The notes beneath the pieces were generated by a model. It worked only from the letters and a program-made list of their open reading frames with translations. It was not told where the DNA came from and did no database searches. A program made the position numbers and the translations under genes. Positions 21,855 to 32,757 of a DNA stretch of 64,000 bases are shown here, in pieces. The stretch lies in assembly GCA_033182465.1 (NCBI GenBank), contig CP137320.1, positions 2,294,001 through 2,358,000 on the forward strand. Direction: 5' to 3'. Positions within the stretch are counted from its first letter, which is position 1, and the number at the start of each line of letters is the position of its first letter. This DNA comes from Sanghuangporus weigelae. Taxonomy: Eukaryota; Basidiomycota; Agaricomycetes; Hymenochaetales; Hymenochaetaceae.

Positions 21855-22676
21855 ATGACATTGTCAGCGACGTTTGTACCCGCAGCCCGCACAGCGCCGA
21901 CGGATAATGTCAACGTCGATTACCATCCGGGCGCATGTGCCGGTCTGCGTCCGAGTGAGACGAACTCTAAGCAGCGGCAGCAGCAGCAGCAGCAGCAGCA
22001 TCTCGGTACACAGCATATCAATGCATCACCTTCCCCATTCAGTCATGCCTCATCATACACGGATTCTAACTTTCCGCAGCAGCAGCATCAAATGCAAAAG
22101 TCCCATTTAAGCTCGACTGCACTCGATCATCGTTCACTTAATTCCCCGTCTCCTTCGTCGTCTAACAGCAGCAGCACGACTCCAAGCTCAAGCTCGGGAG
22201 CTAGTGCAACAGGAACGCGCCCACGCATGACGCGCAATAACTCGCACCTCCACCGTACGGGCCCTGGGGCGCTCGTCATCCCCATCCCGCCGACACTCGC
22301 GAACAGCCCGCATCTGCAATCTCCCAATAGCATATTTCGACGGCCGCACGCAGGCCCGCGCGCGTCTCCGGACGTGGAGGAGGAGCGATGGTTGAGGGAT
22401 ACCGTGCCCATCGGCTCGGCCGCCCCGCCGTCGCCGCTCACCACTGGACCTCCTGCGACTGGGTCAGGGCTGGGATATACGCGTACTACCGCCGCTGCCG
22501 CCGCTAACTCTGCTTCTGCTGATGCGTCGCAGGGGAGAGGGCGTTCCGCGTCGACCTCAACGCGGACCATCTCGTCTCCGTCGACTTCGCCTGCGTTCTC
22601 GCTCCTCCCCTCGTCGCTCCCCCGACACGGGGTGTACGCGCACAGTCCCGTGCTCTCCCCGCGGGAGCGCGGGTAG
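21855..22676 (+). CDS. Low-complexity Gln/Ser/Pro-rich protein of unknown function
   Basis: A single open frame of 273 residues with no intron signals, which is unusual in this intron-rich window. It contains seven consecutive Gln near residue 42, long Ser runs (about 95-117), a Thr/Ala stretch and a Ser/Thr-rich C-terminus ending PVLSPRERG. A mid-protein segment (PRMTRNNSHLHRTGPGALV and ALVIPIPPTLANSPHLQSP) is less repetitive and may be the conserved part. I recognise no domain. Composition suggests an intrinsically disordered regulatory protein. The ATG follows a TATA box by about 420 bp. It could be one exon of a larger gene, but no continuation was found. Confidence 0.6.
   Translation: MTLSATFVPAARTAPTDNVNVDYHPGACAGLRPSETNSKQRQQQQQQQHLGTQHINASPSPFSHASSYTDSNFPQQQHQMQKSHLSSTALDHRSLNSPSPSSSNSSSTTPSSSSGASATGTRPRMTRNNSHLHRTGPGALVIPIPPTLANSPHLQSPNSIFRRPHAGPRASPDVEEERWLRDTVPIGSAAPPSPLTTGPPATGSGLGYTRTTAAAAANSASADASQGRGRSASTSTRTISSPSTSPAFSLLPSSLPRHGVYAHSPVLSPRERG
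21978..21998 (+). repeat. CAG microsatellite in the Q/S-rich protein gene
   Basis: Seven tandem CAG triplets in frame encode polyglutamine near residue 42 of the uncharacterised protein. Confidence 0.85.
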
Positions 22677-23782
22677 ACAGCCGTCCACCGTCCTGGTTCA
22701 TATCGATCTTCGCGCGCGATGCGGCGTTTTTTGTCATCTCGCGCAGAGCGAAGTTCCGTCTGGTTGTGTACATGCGATTTCCCCGCGTTGGAATGCGCGA
22801 AGCGACGCCCCGTTCGTTCGTTCGTTCGTCTGATCATCTGATCGTCGTCGTCGGCATCGATACGCTGGGGCAAGCTTGACGTCATGGACCTTCTTTTGAG
22901 TCAACACGTTCAGTTCAACAATCAATTCTGATTTGTCGGGATGCGGCTCGGGAAAGAGCGGAAAATAGCCATCCATCCGGTGGGCGAAGCGAAAATGGAC
23001 CTGCTGGACTGGACTGGGCTGGGCTGGATGTGGATGACGTCGACGCGCGACGACCCGCGTTAACTCATACTCTGTTCGTGTTGCGTTGCGTTGCAGACTC
23101 AGCCTAGGTTCGAGGGAGATTAATCACCGTTATCATCATCATCATCATCCTTCTTCTTCATCAACGTCATCATCTCTTTCTTCTTCACAATATCGCATTA
23201 ACATCGCTTTCTTGGTTCGCTATCTTGTTTCTCATCTGTTCTGTTCCGTTCCGGGGTTTTGGTCGTTCGTTCGTTCGTGTCATCATATTTCTCTCCTTCC
23301 CGCATAAATATGTTCTCAGGGTCATAACGGCGTTTTTTTTCGTATTCATATTCACGTTCTGGCATCTTCGTCTTCGTCTTCTTGGTTCACTAAAATATTC
23401 GTCCACGCACGAACACTAGTATCATTCAAAATGAACGTTCTCAGTTCCCAAATCATACATGTAATATTATCACAGTCTTGTATACCATCATCGTCCTTAC
23501 GTGTACATCTTCGTCTTTTCTTGGAGATTTCTCTTGTGCTTTAGGGTTTTATGTATGTTATCTAGTAACCGTAAATTGGGGGTTTTTTTTTCCCTTTTCT
23601 TTTCTTGGCGTGTGAATGAAATACACGGTTTATTATTTACTTGATCGTAATTCGGTTTTCGCGTTATCCTGCTTGTCAACTCGTTATTCGGTTGTGTGAA
23701 TATGGCTCTTTTTCCCAACGTCAATAGAATAAGTTTATACAATAAAATCGTTATACATATTACGTCTACATAACACCTTCCC
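22677..23782. other. Intergenic region with simple repeats
   Basis: About 1.1 kb with runs of TTCG (near 22811-22827 and 23266-23277), ATC/TTC triplets (near 23132-23175) and pyrimidine-rich stretches. No open frame with protein-like composition is present. It probably holds the 3' regions of the two flanking converging genes. Confidence 0.45.
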
Positions 23783-25111
23783 CTACAATGATCCGAAAAT
23801 GTCGTCAATCGCGTCTTTCCGCTTCTTTTTCTTTTTCTTGACTTTCGTCACCTCTTTCGAACTAGCAACGCCAAGCTCCGCCCGCTCAGGTGGTGCAGGC
23901 TCCGATGCAAACACACTTGCATCTACCCTTGTTTTGATGATGATGCTTGGCCGCTCTGGTATCGATACTAGTAACGATCCCTCGTCGACAGTACTGGTCG
24001 CGATTTGATCGCCTTCTTGATGTAGTTGCTGTCGCCAGAAGGATTCGATTGACGCTTCACGGGTATTAATATATGTCTCTGAAGAACTACCAGTGTGTTT
24101 TCGCAGGACGGTTCTACCCAGATCTTCGTCGTTTATGTCCGCCTGCTCCGAGTCGCTGACTGCGCGATTTACGGGACGCTTGCTTTCTGAGGTAGCTTTA
24201 GGCATCTGTGTCTTGTCTGTGGTTCTAGTCGTCTTCTTGTTTCTCTTATACCCCTATCACAGTCCAAAGAAATCACGTGCATTAGAGAACCTGTATTTCT
24301 AGAAACGAAACGAGGAAGAACGTGCACGTACCAGTGCCTCGAGAAGGACTTCGAGATTGTTAAGAAAAGAATCTAATACAGTTTCTAGTTCTTCCATGAT
24401 GGCATTCAATCTTGAGACGATGGCCGTTAGTATGACCATCAGTTGTAGGAATGCTCCGGTTTGCATCATCAGCGAGAGCGAGCTTTGAAGGTTGAGGTTA
24501 GAGACATATTAATTAAGTGAAAGGTTAACTGGGAGAGCTTACTGGTACGCTTTCATGAGACGCTCCTCGGTCTAAGACGACTCTACATTAGCAACTGGGA
24601 GGTAACGAGGCTGAGAGTCACAAACCGTGTAGATGAGTTCCAGTATGTCTTTCAATCTGTCGTTTATGAATGTTAGGAACTTCTCGTCAGGGACCTTCGA
24701 CCAAGCGCTTTTTAAGATCTTTGGACTTAGATCATGAGCATTTGGTATCTCATAACGTAACATCGTGAATAACACGTACTTCCTTTCCCCGTCTTCTCCA
24801 ACATAGAACGAATATCTCAAATCGTCCAGCAGTCCTAAAAGCCGCACTTCAAGCACTCTCCGGCCGAGTCTACGCACTTCCTTCACGCGTCTCCAGAATA
24901 GTGCAGATCGATGCTGGTTCACGCTTTTGTAGTATAGTCGTTCTAGGATGCGCATCTCATCTTGCAGACAGCTCTCGAATGGAGCGATTTGTTGAGCGCA
25001 TTGGCGCGCGGCTTTGAGACAGGCATCGATTCTAGGGCACAGTGACACGTCGATGTCACTTCTTGCCCTTTGCACGAGCTTGGGTCGCTTGGCGAACCGC
25101 GTGGCTGGCAT
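23783..25111 (-). CDS. NEPRO/Rmp1-like nucleolar protein
   Basis: The first exon (25111 to about 24625) encodes a conserved helical domain with ERLYYKSVNQHRSALFWRR and VKEVRRLGRRVLEVRLLGLL, followed by LRYEIPNAHDLSPKILKSAW. Short exons continue TEERLMKAYQ and SLSLMMQTGAFLQLMVILTA through MEELETVLDSFLNNLEVLL, and the last exon encodes GYKRNKKTTR and a disordered tail ending KKKKKKRKDAIDDIFGSL. The YKxxNQHR motif and the terminal DDIFG motif fit the NEPRO (nucleolus and neural progenitor protein) family, which shares its N-terminal domain with the RNase MRP subunit Rmp1. A role in rRNA processing is inferred from the family. It is divergent from the AP-1 beta gene, with 223 bp between starts. 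Confidence 0.75.
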
Positions 25112-25334
25112 TTAAAAAAGCCGCTCTTTTGGACTTGACTTGATCGAGTTCAAGACGAGAAAGAAAATTAAGCTCTCCGATGATCGGCACTTACCATATT
25201 ACGTATGACTTCTTTGTCGCGCACGCGCATGGCTGACACTTGACAAAGACAAACAAAGGCTTGCCCCCGTCCCCATATATATCTTTGTTCTCTTGTCTCT
25301 TTTCACAGAGCATTTTGCTGCTGGAGAGTCGCTG

Positions 25335-28097
25335 ATGAGTGGGCAAGCAGGTCAAGATGCAAAGTTCTTCCAGCGCGGTAAGATCCAGGTCAGTCTGTGA
25401 ATTTGTAATTTCTGCGACTCGGGAGTAAGCAGCTACTGACCGGAACTGGGTAGGAATTCCGAGCGGAGCTGCATGCTGCGGAGGCGAAGGACAAGAAGTT
25501 CCAGAAGCGCAGGACGGTGCTGAAGAAGATCGTGGCGAATATCACTATGGGCAATGATAGTCAGTTCTGCATCACGCTGTCGAAGGGAATTGATTCTTAC
25601 ACGCTTTTTCGTAGTGTCGCCGTTGTTCCCTGATGTCGTCGCGTGTTTAGGGACACCCTCGCTGGAAATCAAGAAGAGTGCGCGTTTTTAGTTGAGTTTG
25701 ACGATGATGTTTGGACGCTTACATGGAGAGGATAGTGGTGTATCTCTTCCTCGTTAGCTATGGCAGGTCAAAACCCGACCAGATTCAATTGGTCATTCCA
25801 AGTTTCCTTCAAGTATGCATCTGAATATCTACGCTCAAGAAGATAGACTGATGGGCAGTCAGGACTGCGCCGACCACAATCCGCTCATCCGCGCTCTCGC
25901 CATCCGTACAATGTCCTATATCCCACTACCCGTCGTCACAGAAGCACTAACAGACCCGCTGCGCCACGCGCTCAAGGATCGGGATCCCTACGTGCGCAAG
26001 ACCGCTGCGATCTGTGTAGCGAAGGTCTACACGGCGGACCCTCGGCGGACTGAACGCACGGGCTTCGTCGAGATGCTGCGCGACCTCATGCTGGACTCCA
26101 ACGCGACTGTGGTCGCTAATGCCGTAGCTGCACTGGTGGAGATCAGTGAACGACATGACGGAGTTGCGTTCCGCGTGAATTACACAGTGGCGAATAAGCT
26201 GTTGACGGCGCTGCAGGAGAGTTCAGAGTGCGTTTTCCTAACATCTCGGTTCAGTTGAAAGGTGGGAGGAGACTGACAAGGTTGCTTAGATGGGGCCAGA
26301 TTTATATCATGGATGCACTCATGACCTTCGTTCCCCAAGAATCGAAAGAAGCGGAAATCATCGCTGAGCGAATCACCGTCCAGCTGCAGCATGGAAACTC
26401 GGCAGTCATCCTTACGACAATCAAAGTCCTCTTGTACCTCATGAACTACATGGAGAACAGAAAACTGATTGAGTATATCTGTAAAAAGATGGGTCCTCCA
26501 CTCGGTGCGTTTGGAGTAGATGTAATTCATGTGAAGAGAAAAGCTGATAGTTTTTTTTTCGCATCTAGTGACTATGCTTTCTTCTGGTCCTGAGGTGCAA
26601 TACGTCGCGTTACGGAACATCCTTCTCATAATACAAAGACGACCTGCGGTATTAAAAAATGACGTGAAAGTGTTCTTCTGCAAGTACAACGACCCGATTT
26701 ACGTCAAGCTCGCCAAACTTGAGATCATGTACCGACTAGCGCGGGAAGAGAACTTTAGGGAAGTGCTCGCCGAGTTACAAGAGTTGGTGTTTTGCGTGAT
26801 TTTATGTTTCTTGTCACTTATCGTTCGGTCAGGTACGCTTCTGAGGTTGATGTTGATTTCGTACGGAAAGCAGTGCGATCAATAGGTCGACTGGCAATCA
26901 AAGTCGAGCTGGCCGCGGACGAGTGCATCGAGGCTTTACTGGGGTTGATCGATACCGAGGTGACTTACGTCGTACAAGAAGCGGTCATCGTCATCAAAGA
27001 CATATTCCGACGATATCCTGGGCGGTACGAGGGGATCATACCCAAGTTATGCGAGAATTTGGACGCACTGGACGAGCCTGAGGCAAAGGCAGCTATGATT
27101 TGGATTATTGGACAGTTTGCTGACAAGATTGAGAATTCGGATGAGCTGCTTGATGACCTTGTGTACAATTTCCTGGAGGAACCTACAGAGGTGTGTAAAT
27201 TTTTTGTACGGCAGAGGCATGGGTTTATTGTTTCCATCTCGTTTTTAGGTACAACTCGCGCTACTCTCGGCGGTAGTCAAACTCTTCATCTACAAATCGA
27301 ACTCAGAGACGAGCAAAGAAATCGTGCATAAGGTGTTGAAATGGACGACTGAGGAGATTGATAACCCAGATTTACGAGACCGAGGGTTCATGTATTGGCG
27401 ATTGCTGGCTATTAACCCTGCTAACGCTGGCGAGATCGTGCTTGCAGAGAAGCCGCCTATCACGACTGATTCGGACCGTATGGATCGAGGATCGCTCGAC
27501 CAGTTATTGTTGCATACGGGCACACTTGGGAGTATATACCATAAGAACCCTGAGGTCAACCAAACATTCTCGATGCATTATTCCTTGTTAAACATACTAA
27601 TATGGGAGCTATAGACATTCATCCGCAACGCAAAAGCAAAAGCGCTCCCCGACAGCTCAGCGCTGAACGAGAAATCACGACAAGTGCGAATCGTACCCCC
27701 GCCCGACCAGCTCCCGCCGTCCGTCATCGCAGACATCCCTGGTCCGCCCATGCCTCCTCCCCGTCCAGGAACCTCCGGAGGAGGGAATTCCGTCCCTCCA
27801 GTTCTACCTCTCCCAAGTCGCTCAGACTCTCATCCGCAAACCCACCCTCCCAACGCTGGTAATAATAGTTTGATCGATCACGATGGAGATGGGGACGACG
27901 CAGATGGGGGCGGGGATGTTGGCTCGGACGAGGGTGATGCAGCGGAGCATTTACGTCCCAATGGCGGTGGATCTGGAGATCCATATGCGAATATGGATAC
28001 TGCGTTTGGGAAGTACGTGAAGCAGGATGCGAGTGGGAAGCCTATGGGTAATGGGAATGGGACACGACGGAGCGGGGAGGAGGATTTATTATTTTGA
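25335..28097 (+). CDS. APL2: AP-1 adaptor complex beta subunit (beta-adaptin)
   Basis: About ten exons encode a full beta-adaptin trunk: [57 protein letters not shown], then HEAT-type repeats such as [71 protein letters not shown] and [15 protein letters not shown]. After [13 protein letters not shown] the protein passes into a Pro/Asp/Gly-rich tail (about 120 residues) that ends SGEEDLLF. There is no C-terminal appendage (ear) domain. A near clathrin-box motif, LIDHD, sits in the tail. AP-1 sorts clathrin-coated cargo between trans-Golgi and endosomes. AP-1 rather than AP-2 is inferred from the trunk and the short tail. Confidence 0.93.
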
Positions 28098-28495
28098 TTG
28101 GTTTGGATTTTTGAGATTCGATAGTGATAGTGGATGATTGACGTGAACCGATGATGACGTGAGGACAAATGTATGTAGTTATTTTCATGACTTAATGCTC
28201 TGACTTCTTGCTTTGTGCAGAACTTTTCTCGTTTCTTTTATCGTCACTTCTCTTGTCGTTTTCTTATGTACCTTATTGAATGAAGGAACTTTTCGCATAC
28301 TGATTTTCTTTCGCAACTAGCGAATCGGACTACCGTTCATCGAGTTCGTCATTCACCAGTCATATATCTCATCTCATGGCTTTGAGGAACTCGTTATGAA
28401 TTCCTATACATCCCGATAAGGAGAGCTTATAAAGACATCATACATCGACAAAATGCTCTGCTCCAACTTAAATTTCCGACTTCGAACAAATAAAT
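28098..28495. other. Convergent 3' region of AP-1 beta and SQR copy 1
   Basis: About 400 bp of AT-rich noncoding sequence between converging stop codons. Nothing else is recognised. Confidence 0.45.
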
Positions 28496-30169
28496 TCAAC
28501 TACTAGGCAAAGACGGCCGCCTGATCCCGTTCGCACCGTACCAGTTGCCCTTGACCATGGCTTGAAAGTACACGTACGGGAAGAAGTCCTTCTTGAGATA
28601 ATAATATAGTCTATTTGGCTTCGCCTGGTCGCCGAGCAAGTTTCCAAATGTCTCCTTGGGCTTGAATCCATAGTTGAACTCGGCGAGCATGAGGTGTCCA
28701 TAATCAATAAGTAGCTGGATTACATCCGTTAGACGTAATAATTGGAGTACGTATTTGAGCAGAAGACGTACCGGACAACTCGAATAACCGTCGTACTTCG
28801 CGCTGCTCAGTTTACCGGTTTCTATGAGAGAAAAGACGTTCTCCGAGACCACGGGGGCTTGAGCGGTGATCGCAGCAGCCGTCCTGGCCGTTGGCAAGCT
28901 CGAACAGTCCCCGATCGCAAATACGTTCCCATATTCGGGGCTCTTATGCCGCAGCGTCGCGTCATTCACGTTCACCCACCCAGCTTCGTCCGCAATAGGG
29001 CTATTCTTCATCACATCGAGTGGGCCCATAGGAGGAGCTACGTGCAACAAGGAGTACTCAGTCGTAATTTCCTTATCCTCGCCGGTCTTGAAAGTCGCGG
29101 TACGATTGGCAGAATCAATAGCAACGAGGTTATGCATAAACTCGGCGCGTATGCCCCGCGAGATTCGCAAATCGTTAAGAGCGTCTGAATATTTCTTGAC
29201 AGAGAACATCGTAGGCATGCCGGTCCAGAATTCCACCTTTACAGAGCTCCCGCGGTCCGTACGGCGGTAGCGATCCCATGCCATATTCATTATCTTCTGG
29301 GGGGCTGTATAGTAAGCGTGGTCATCAGTCACACGAGTGATAAAAGCCAAGACTAGGTGAAGTATTTACCACCAGGGCATTTGATTATCCCTTCGGGTTG
29401 AGTGAAGACAGCCTTTCCCTCGCGCAAAGCATCGATATGCTTGAAGACCTCTCCGCAGGTATCGTACGAATAGATAGACGTCACGCCGGAGGCCGGGTCG
29501 CGTAGTGCCTCTGGAAGTCCCTTGATACGACCCCAGTCAATCTGGAGGCCTGTAGCCACGACGAGGATGTCATAGCCTATCGTACGCCCCGAGGCAAGAG
29601 TTACGGAAGACGACTTCGGCTCAAATGACTTGACATTCTCTGGCACATGAGCGATATAATTCGGAACGAGCGACGCAAGTGGACGACGGAGAGTTGTCTT
29701 ATCCTTGAGACCTGCGCCAACAAGAGTCCTAGAAATCAAGATTTGGGTCCATCCACATGGCAGTGACTTTTAGAATCGTAAGGAAAGACATACCACCCCG
29801 GCTAGTACCAATGCATCATGGTGAAGACAAGCCGTTTTACATCTCAGTATCCACTCGATAGCCTTTTCGGCGGGGTGTGCGTACGAAATTTGCATACCTG
29901 GTAGTGATGCCACTCAGCAGCGTCAACGACAGCAACATCGCCATCAGCAAGCGGCTTGCCAGCACTCTGGAAGCGATTGTATATCTGGTTCGACACGCTG
30001 ATACCGGCCGTGCCTATCCATTTCCATTCCCATCGATCAAATACTAAAGCATAGTAAAGCATTTCTACTCACCTGCGCCAATAACAACGACTTTATACTT
30101 GTCCTTGGTGGCTGCCGAGCTTGCAAAGCGGACGTGAAGCGGCCTCAAGGATCGCACTCTGAAGTGCAT
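28496..30169 (-). CDS. Mitochondrial sulfide:quinone oxidoreductase, copy 1
   Basis: Six exons (30169-30073, 30013-29898, 29801-29794, 29728-29373, 29304-28772, 28714-28496) total 1329 nt, or 442 residues. A basic N-terminus (MHFRVRSLRPLHVRFASS) is a likely mitochondrial presequence. The FAD-binding start VVVIGAGTAGIS, EWHHYQPGWTLVGAG, DILVVATGLQ, FAIGDCSSLPTARTAAAITA and HLMLAEFNYGFKPKETFGN are those of the eukaryotic SQR/Hmt2 family. Both redox cysteines of human SQOR have counterparts, in KCPGAPQKIM and YDGYSSCPL. SQR oxidises sulfide to sulfane sulfur and passes electrons to ubiquinone. The third exon is only 8 nt and encodes most of Pro-Gly-Trp. A close paralogue lies directly upstream in the same orientation. 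Confidence 0.95.
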
Positions 30170-30623
30170 AGTGAAGAATAGAGATAAAGAGATAAGAAAG
30201 CGTGCATAATGCCCACTTTTTTTCTCGCACTACATGATTCTTCGAAGTCGATGTTAAAAATATACTTAAAGCAAGGTTGAACGCTGGAATGTTGGGTCGA
30301 TCTTTCCGTTTATGGGAAAGTCGATCTCACGCGTCTTGATGTTCTCGCCTTCGCGGAAGATGCGAACCGCTTTTCCTGCCTGTATAACAACCCGTTTCAG
30401 TAGAATCTTCCAACGCTTATCAGCTTCTTTGACTTCTTTGAAAAATCGCAAGGTATAAAGGTTAGGCGTCTTTCTCCCTCGCTTTCATTGGGGAAGTGCG
30501 CAGAATTTTCTGCTTTATTTCTTTTTAGTGAATAGCATGCTCAGTGCCCAGACAGAACGCAACTCTATCCTGGTATGCTCTATCCAAAGCGTGTCCACGT
30601 CGCTTCCAAGTCCACCTTTTCGT
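30170..30623. other. Spacer between tandem SQR genes
   Basis: About 450 bp separating the two same-strand SQR genes, holding the copy 2 terminator region and copy 1 promoter. A minus-strand open segment (about 30266-30390) reads AGKAVRIFREGENIKTREID and stays open to a stop at 30266, preceded by a possible intron end. I recognise no family, and it may be a short unrelated exon or chance. Confidence 0.3.
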
Positions 30624-32295
30624 CTACTGCGTGAAAGTAGGACACATGATGCCCTTCGCACCATACCACTCTCCCTTGACCATGGATTCCCAGTATATAA
30701 AAGGGAAGAAGTCCTTTTTGAGGAAGTAGAAGAATCTGTTGGGAGTTGCTTGATCTCCAAGCACATTCGCGAACGTTTCTTTTGGTTCGAGTCCATACTT
30801 GAACTCGGCGAGCATGAGGTGGCCGTAGTCCGTTAGCAGCTGTGACGCATATCGTCGTTAGACGTATTCATTATGTAGCACGGAGGGAACGACGTACAGG
30901 ACAGCTGGTATACCCATCGTACCTTGCACTGCTCAATTTACCAGTATCAAGGAACGAAAGCACGTTCTCCGATAACACAGGAGCCTGCGCAGTGATTGCA
31001 GCGGCCGTCTTGCTCGTGGGCAAACTCGAGCAATCACCAAGCGAGAATACATTCGCATACTCCGGATTTTTGTGTTGCAACGTCGCGTCATCAACACTCA
31101 CCCACCCAGCGGAGTCCGCAATCGGGCTATTCTTGATTACCTCGAGCGGACCCATAGGTGGCACGGCGTGCAATAGGCTGTACTCCGTCGAGACCTCCTT
31201 GCCGTCGGGAGTTTTGAATGTCGCGACGTGGTTGCGAACGTCAATCGAGGTGAGGTTATGGGAGAACTCAGCGTGGATGCCACGCGAGAGGCGGAGCTTG
31301 TCGAGTGCATCGGAGTACTTCTTCACGGAGAACATTGTAGGCATCCCGGTCCAGAATTCCACTTTGACAGTGTCGCCGCGATCTGTCCGTCGATATCGAT
31401 CCCACGCCATGTTCATGATTTTCTGGGGTGCTGTATAAAATTATCAGCCTTCCAAATCACAAACATGGCACCGAGCGCAGTCGGGCGTACCGCCAGCACA
31501 TTTAATGACACCTGCGGGCTGTGTAAAGATAGCCTTGCCGTTCCGCAGCGCATCAATGTCTTTCCAGGTCTTGTCACAGGTGTCATACGAATAGATAGAC
31601 GAGACGCCAGACGTCGGGTCCGCCAGCGCCTGTGGGAGTCCCTTGATACCACTCCAGTTGACTTGGAGCCCCGTCGCGACGACCAAGATGTCATATCCCA
31701 GCGTTCGCCCTGATGCGAGTGTGATCGAGGAAGACTTGGGCTCGAACGATTTGACATTCTCAGGCACATGGGTGATGTGCTTGGGCACAAGCGATGCGAG
31801 AGGTCTTCGGAGAGTTGCCTTGTCTTTCAGCCCGGCTCCAACGAGTGTCCTTAGAATGAAGGATCCAAAGTGAACATCACGGGCTTGGAGACGTCTATCT
31901 GAGGAGAAATACCAATACTCACCATCCTGGCTAAGTACAAGAATCAAGAGAACAGGAAGCGACGTTATCTCAGAATGATGATCATGGCTAGACGGATGAC
32001 GGGATCTCTCGCCTGATAGTGATGCCATTCTGCTGCATCAACAACGGCGACGTCTCCATCAGCAAGAGTCTTCCCAGCCGATCTGAAGCGATTGAAGATT
32101 TGGTTCGAGATGCTGATACCCGCGGTACCTATTGGACATTATTGACAAATTAGTATAGCAAGCATAGGCGAAATTCACATCTACACGCGTACCTGCGCCG
32201 ATGACGAGGACCTTGAACTTGTCCTTGGGTGGTGCAGCATCTGTGCTGGCGAACCTAGCACCCAGAGAACGCAAAGCGCGCGCGGCGAGACGCAT
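30624..32295 (-). CDS. Mitochondrial sulfide:quinone oxidoreductase, copy 2
   Basis: The organisation is the same as copy 1, with an independent presequence (MRLAARALRSLGARFASTD), VLVIGAGTAGISISNQIF, HYQPGWTLVGAG, DILVVATGLQVNWSGIKGLP, KCAGAPQKIMNMAWDRYRR, VFSLGDCSSLPTSKTAAAIT and YDGYTSCPL, ending YGAKGIMCPTFTQ. It keeps the canonical KCAGAPQK cysteine motif where copy 1 has KCPGAPQK. The homologous third exon is again exactly 8 nt (31930-31923). The intron before it starts with GC instead of GT (donor at 32012-32011, exon ending CACTATCAG). Product and reaction are as for copy 1. Both copies look intact, so paralogue divergence (dose, inducibility or pH range) is possible but not shown by the sequence. 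Confidence 0.95.
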
Positions 32296-32757
32296 CGTAT
32301 GAAGAAGAAGAGAAGGAAAGAGTTCGGGATTGAATTGGCGCTACATTGTTTTCCATGTCGATGAAAAATGAGGATTGGAGGTATGACACGATCACTCGCC
32401 ATACTTGCCTTTGTTGGTAGTCAGTGATCGACGCTTCGATCATTCGATCATCACGTTTGTCGCGTCCCGACGTCCGAGACTTCGAATTCTATTTGTTTTG
32501 TTCAAAATCTGGTTGCCACCTAACAGGCCGCCAGGCTGCTAAGGTCCATCTATCCTAAGGTCCATCTATCCTCCTTTCTTGCCTTCTTCCTCCCATCTTG
32601 CTCGCCAGCCGGTCTGCGCAGCTTGTTTATACCTCTTCACATTCTTTGCTAAACCGTTCTATTTAAATTTCAACACATTTCGTTCTTCATTGGGTGTATT
32701 GCTATTGCTACTTCCTATTTTTAACGAACGGATAACGACGATTCCAGCTAGTAAAAC
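32296..32757. promoter_or_regulatory. Divergent promoter region of SQR copy 2 and Mso1-like gene
   Basis: A 462-bp noncoding gap between divergent starts. A direct repeat of AAGGTCCATCTATCCT occurs twice in a row at about 32540-32571. No TATA box is clear. Confidence 0.35.

Noticed and set aside
22127-22885. 252-codon minus-strand frame opposite the Q/S-rich protein
   Set aside because: It mirrors the GC-rich low-complexity plus-strand gene and has no recognisable motif; the plus strand has the ATG context and TATA box.
28742-29270. Plus-strand frames across SQR copy 1
   Set aside because: They are antisense shadows of strongly conserved SQR exons.
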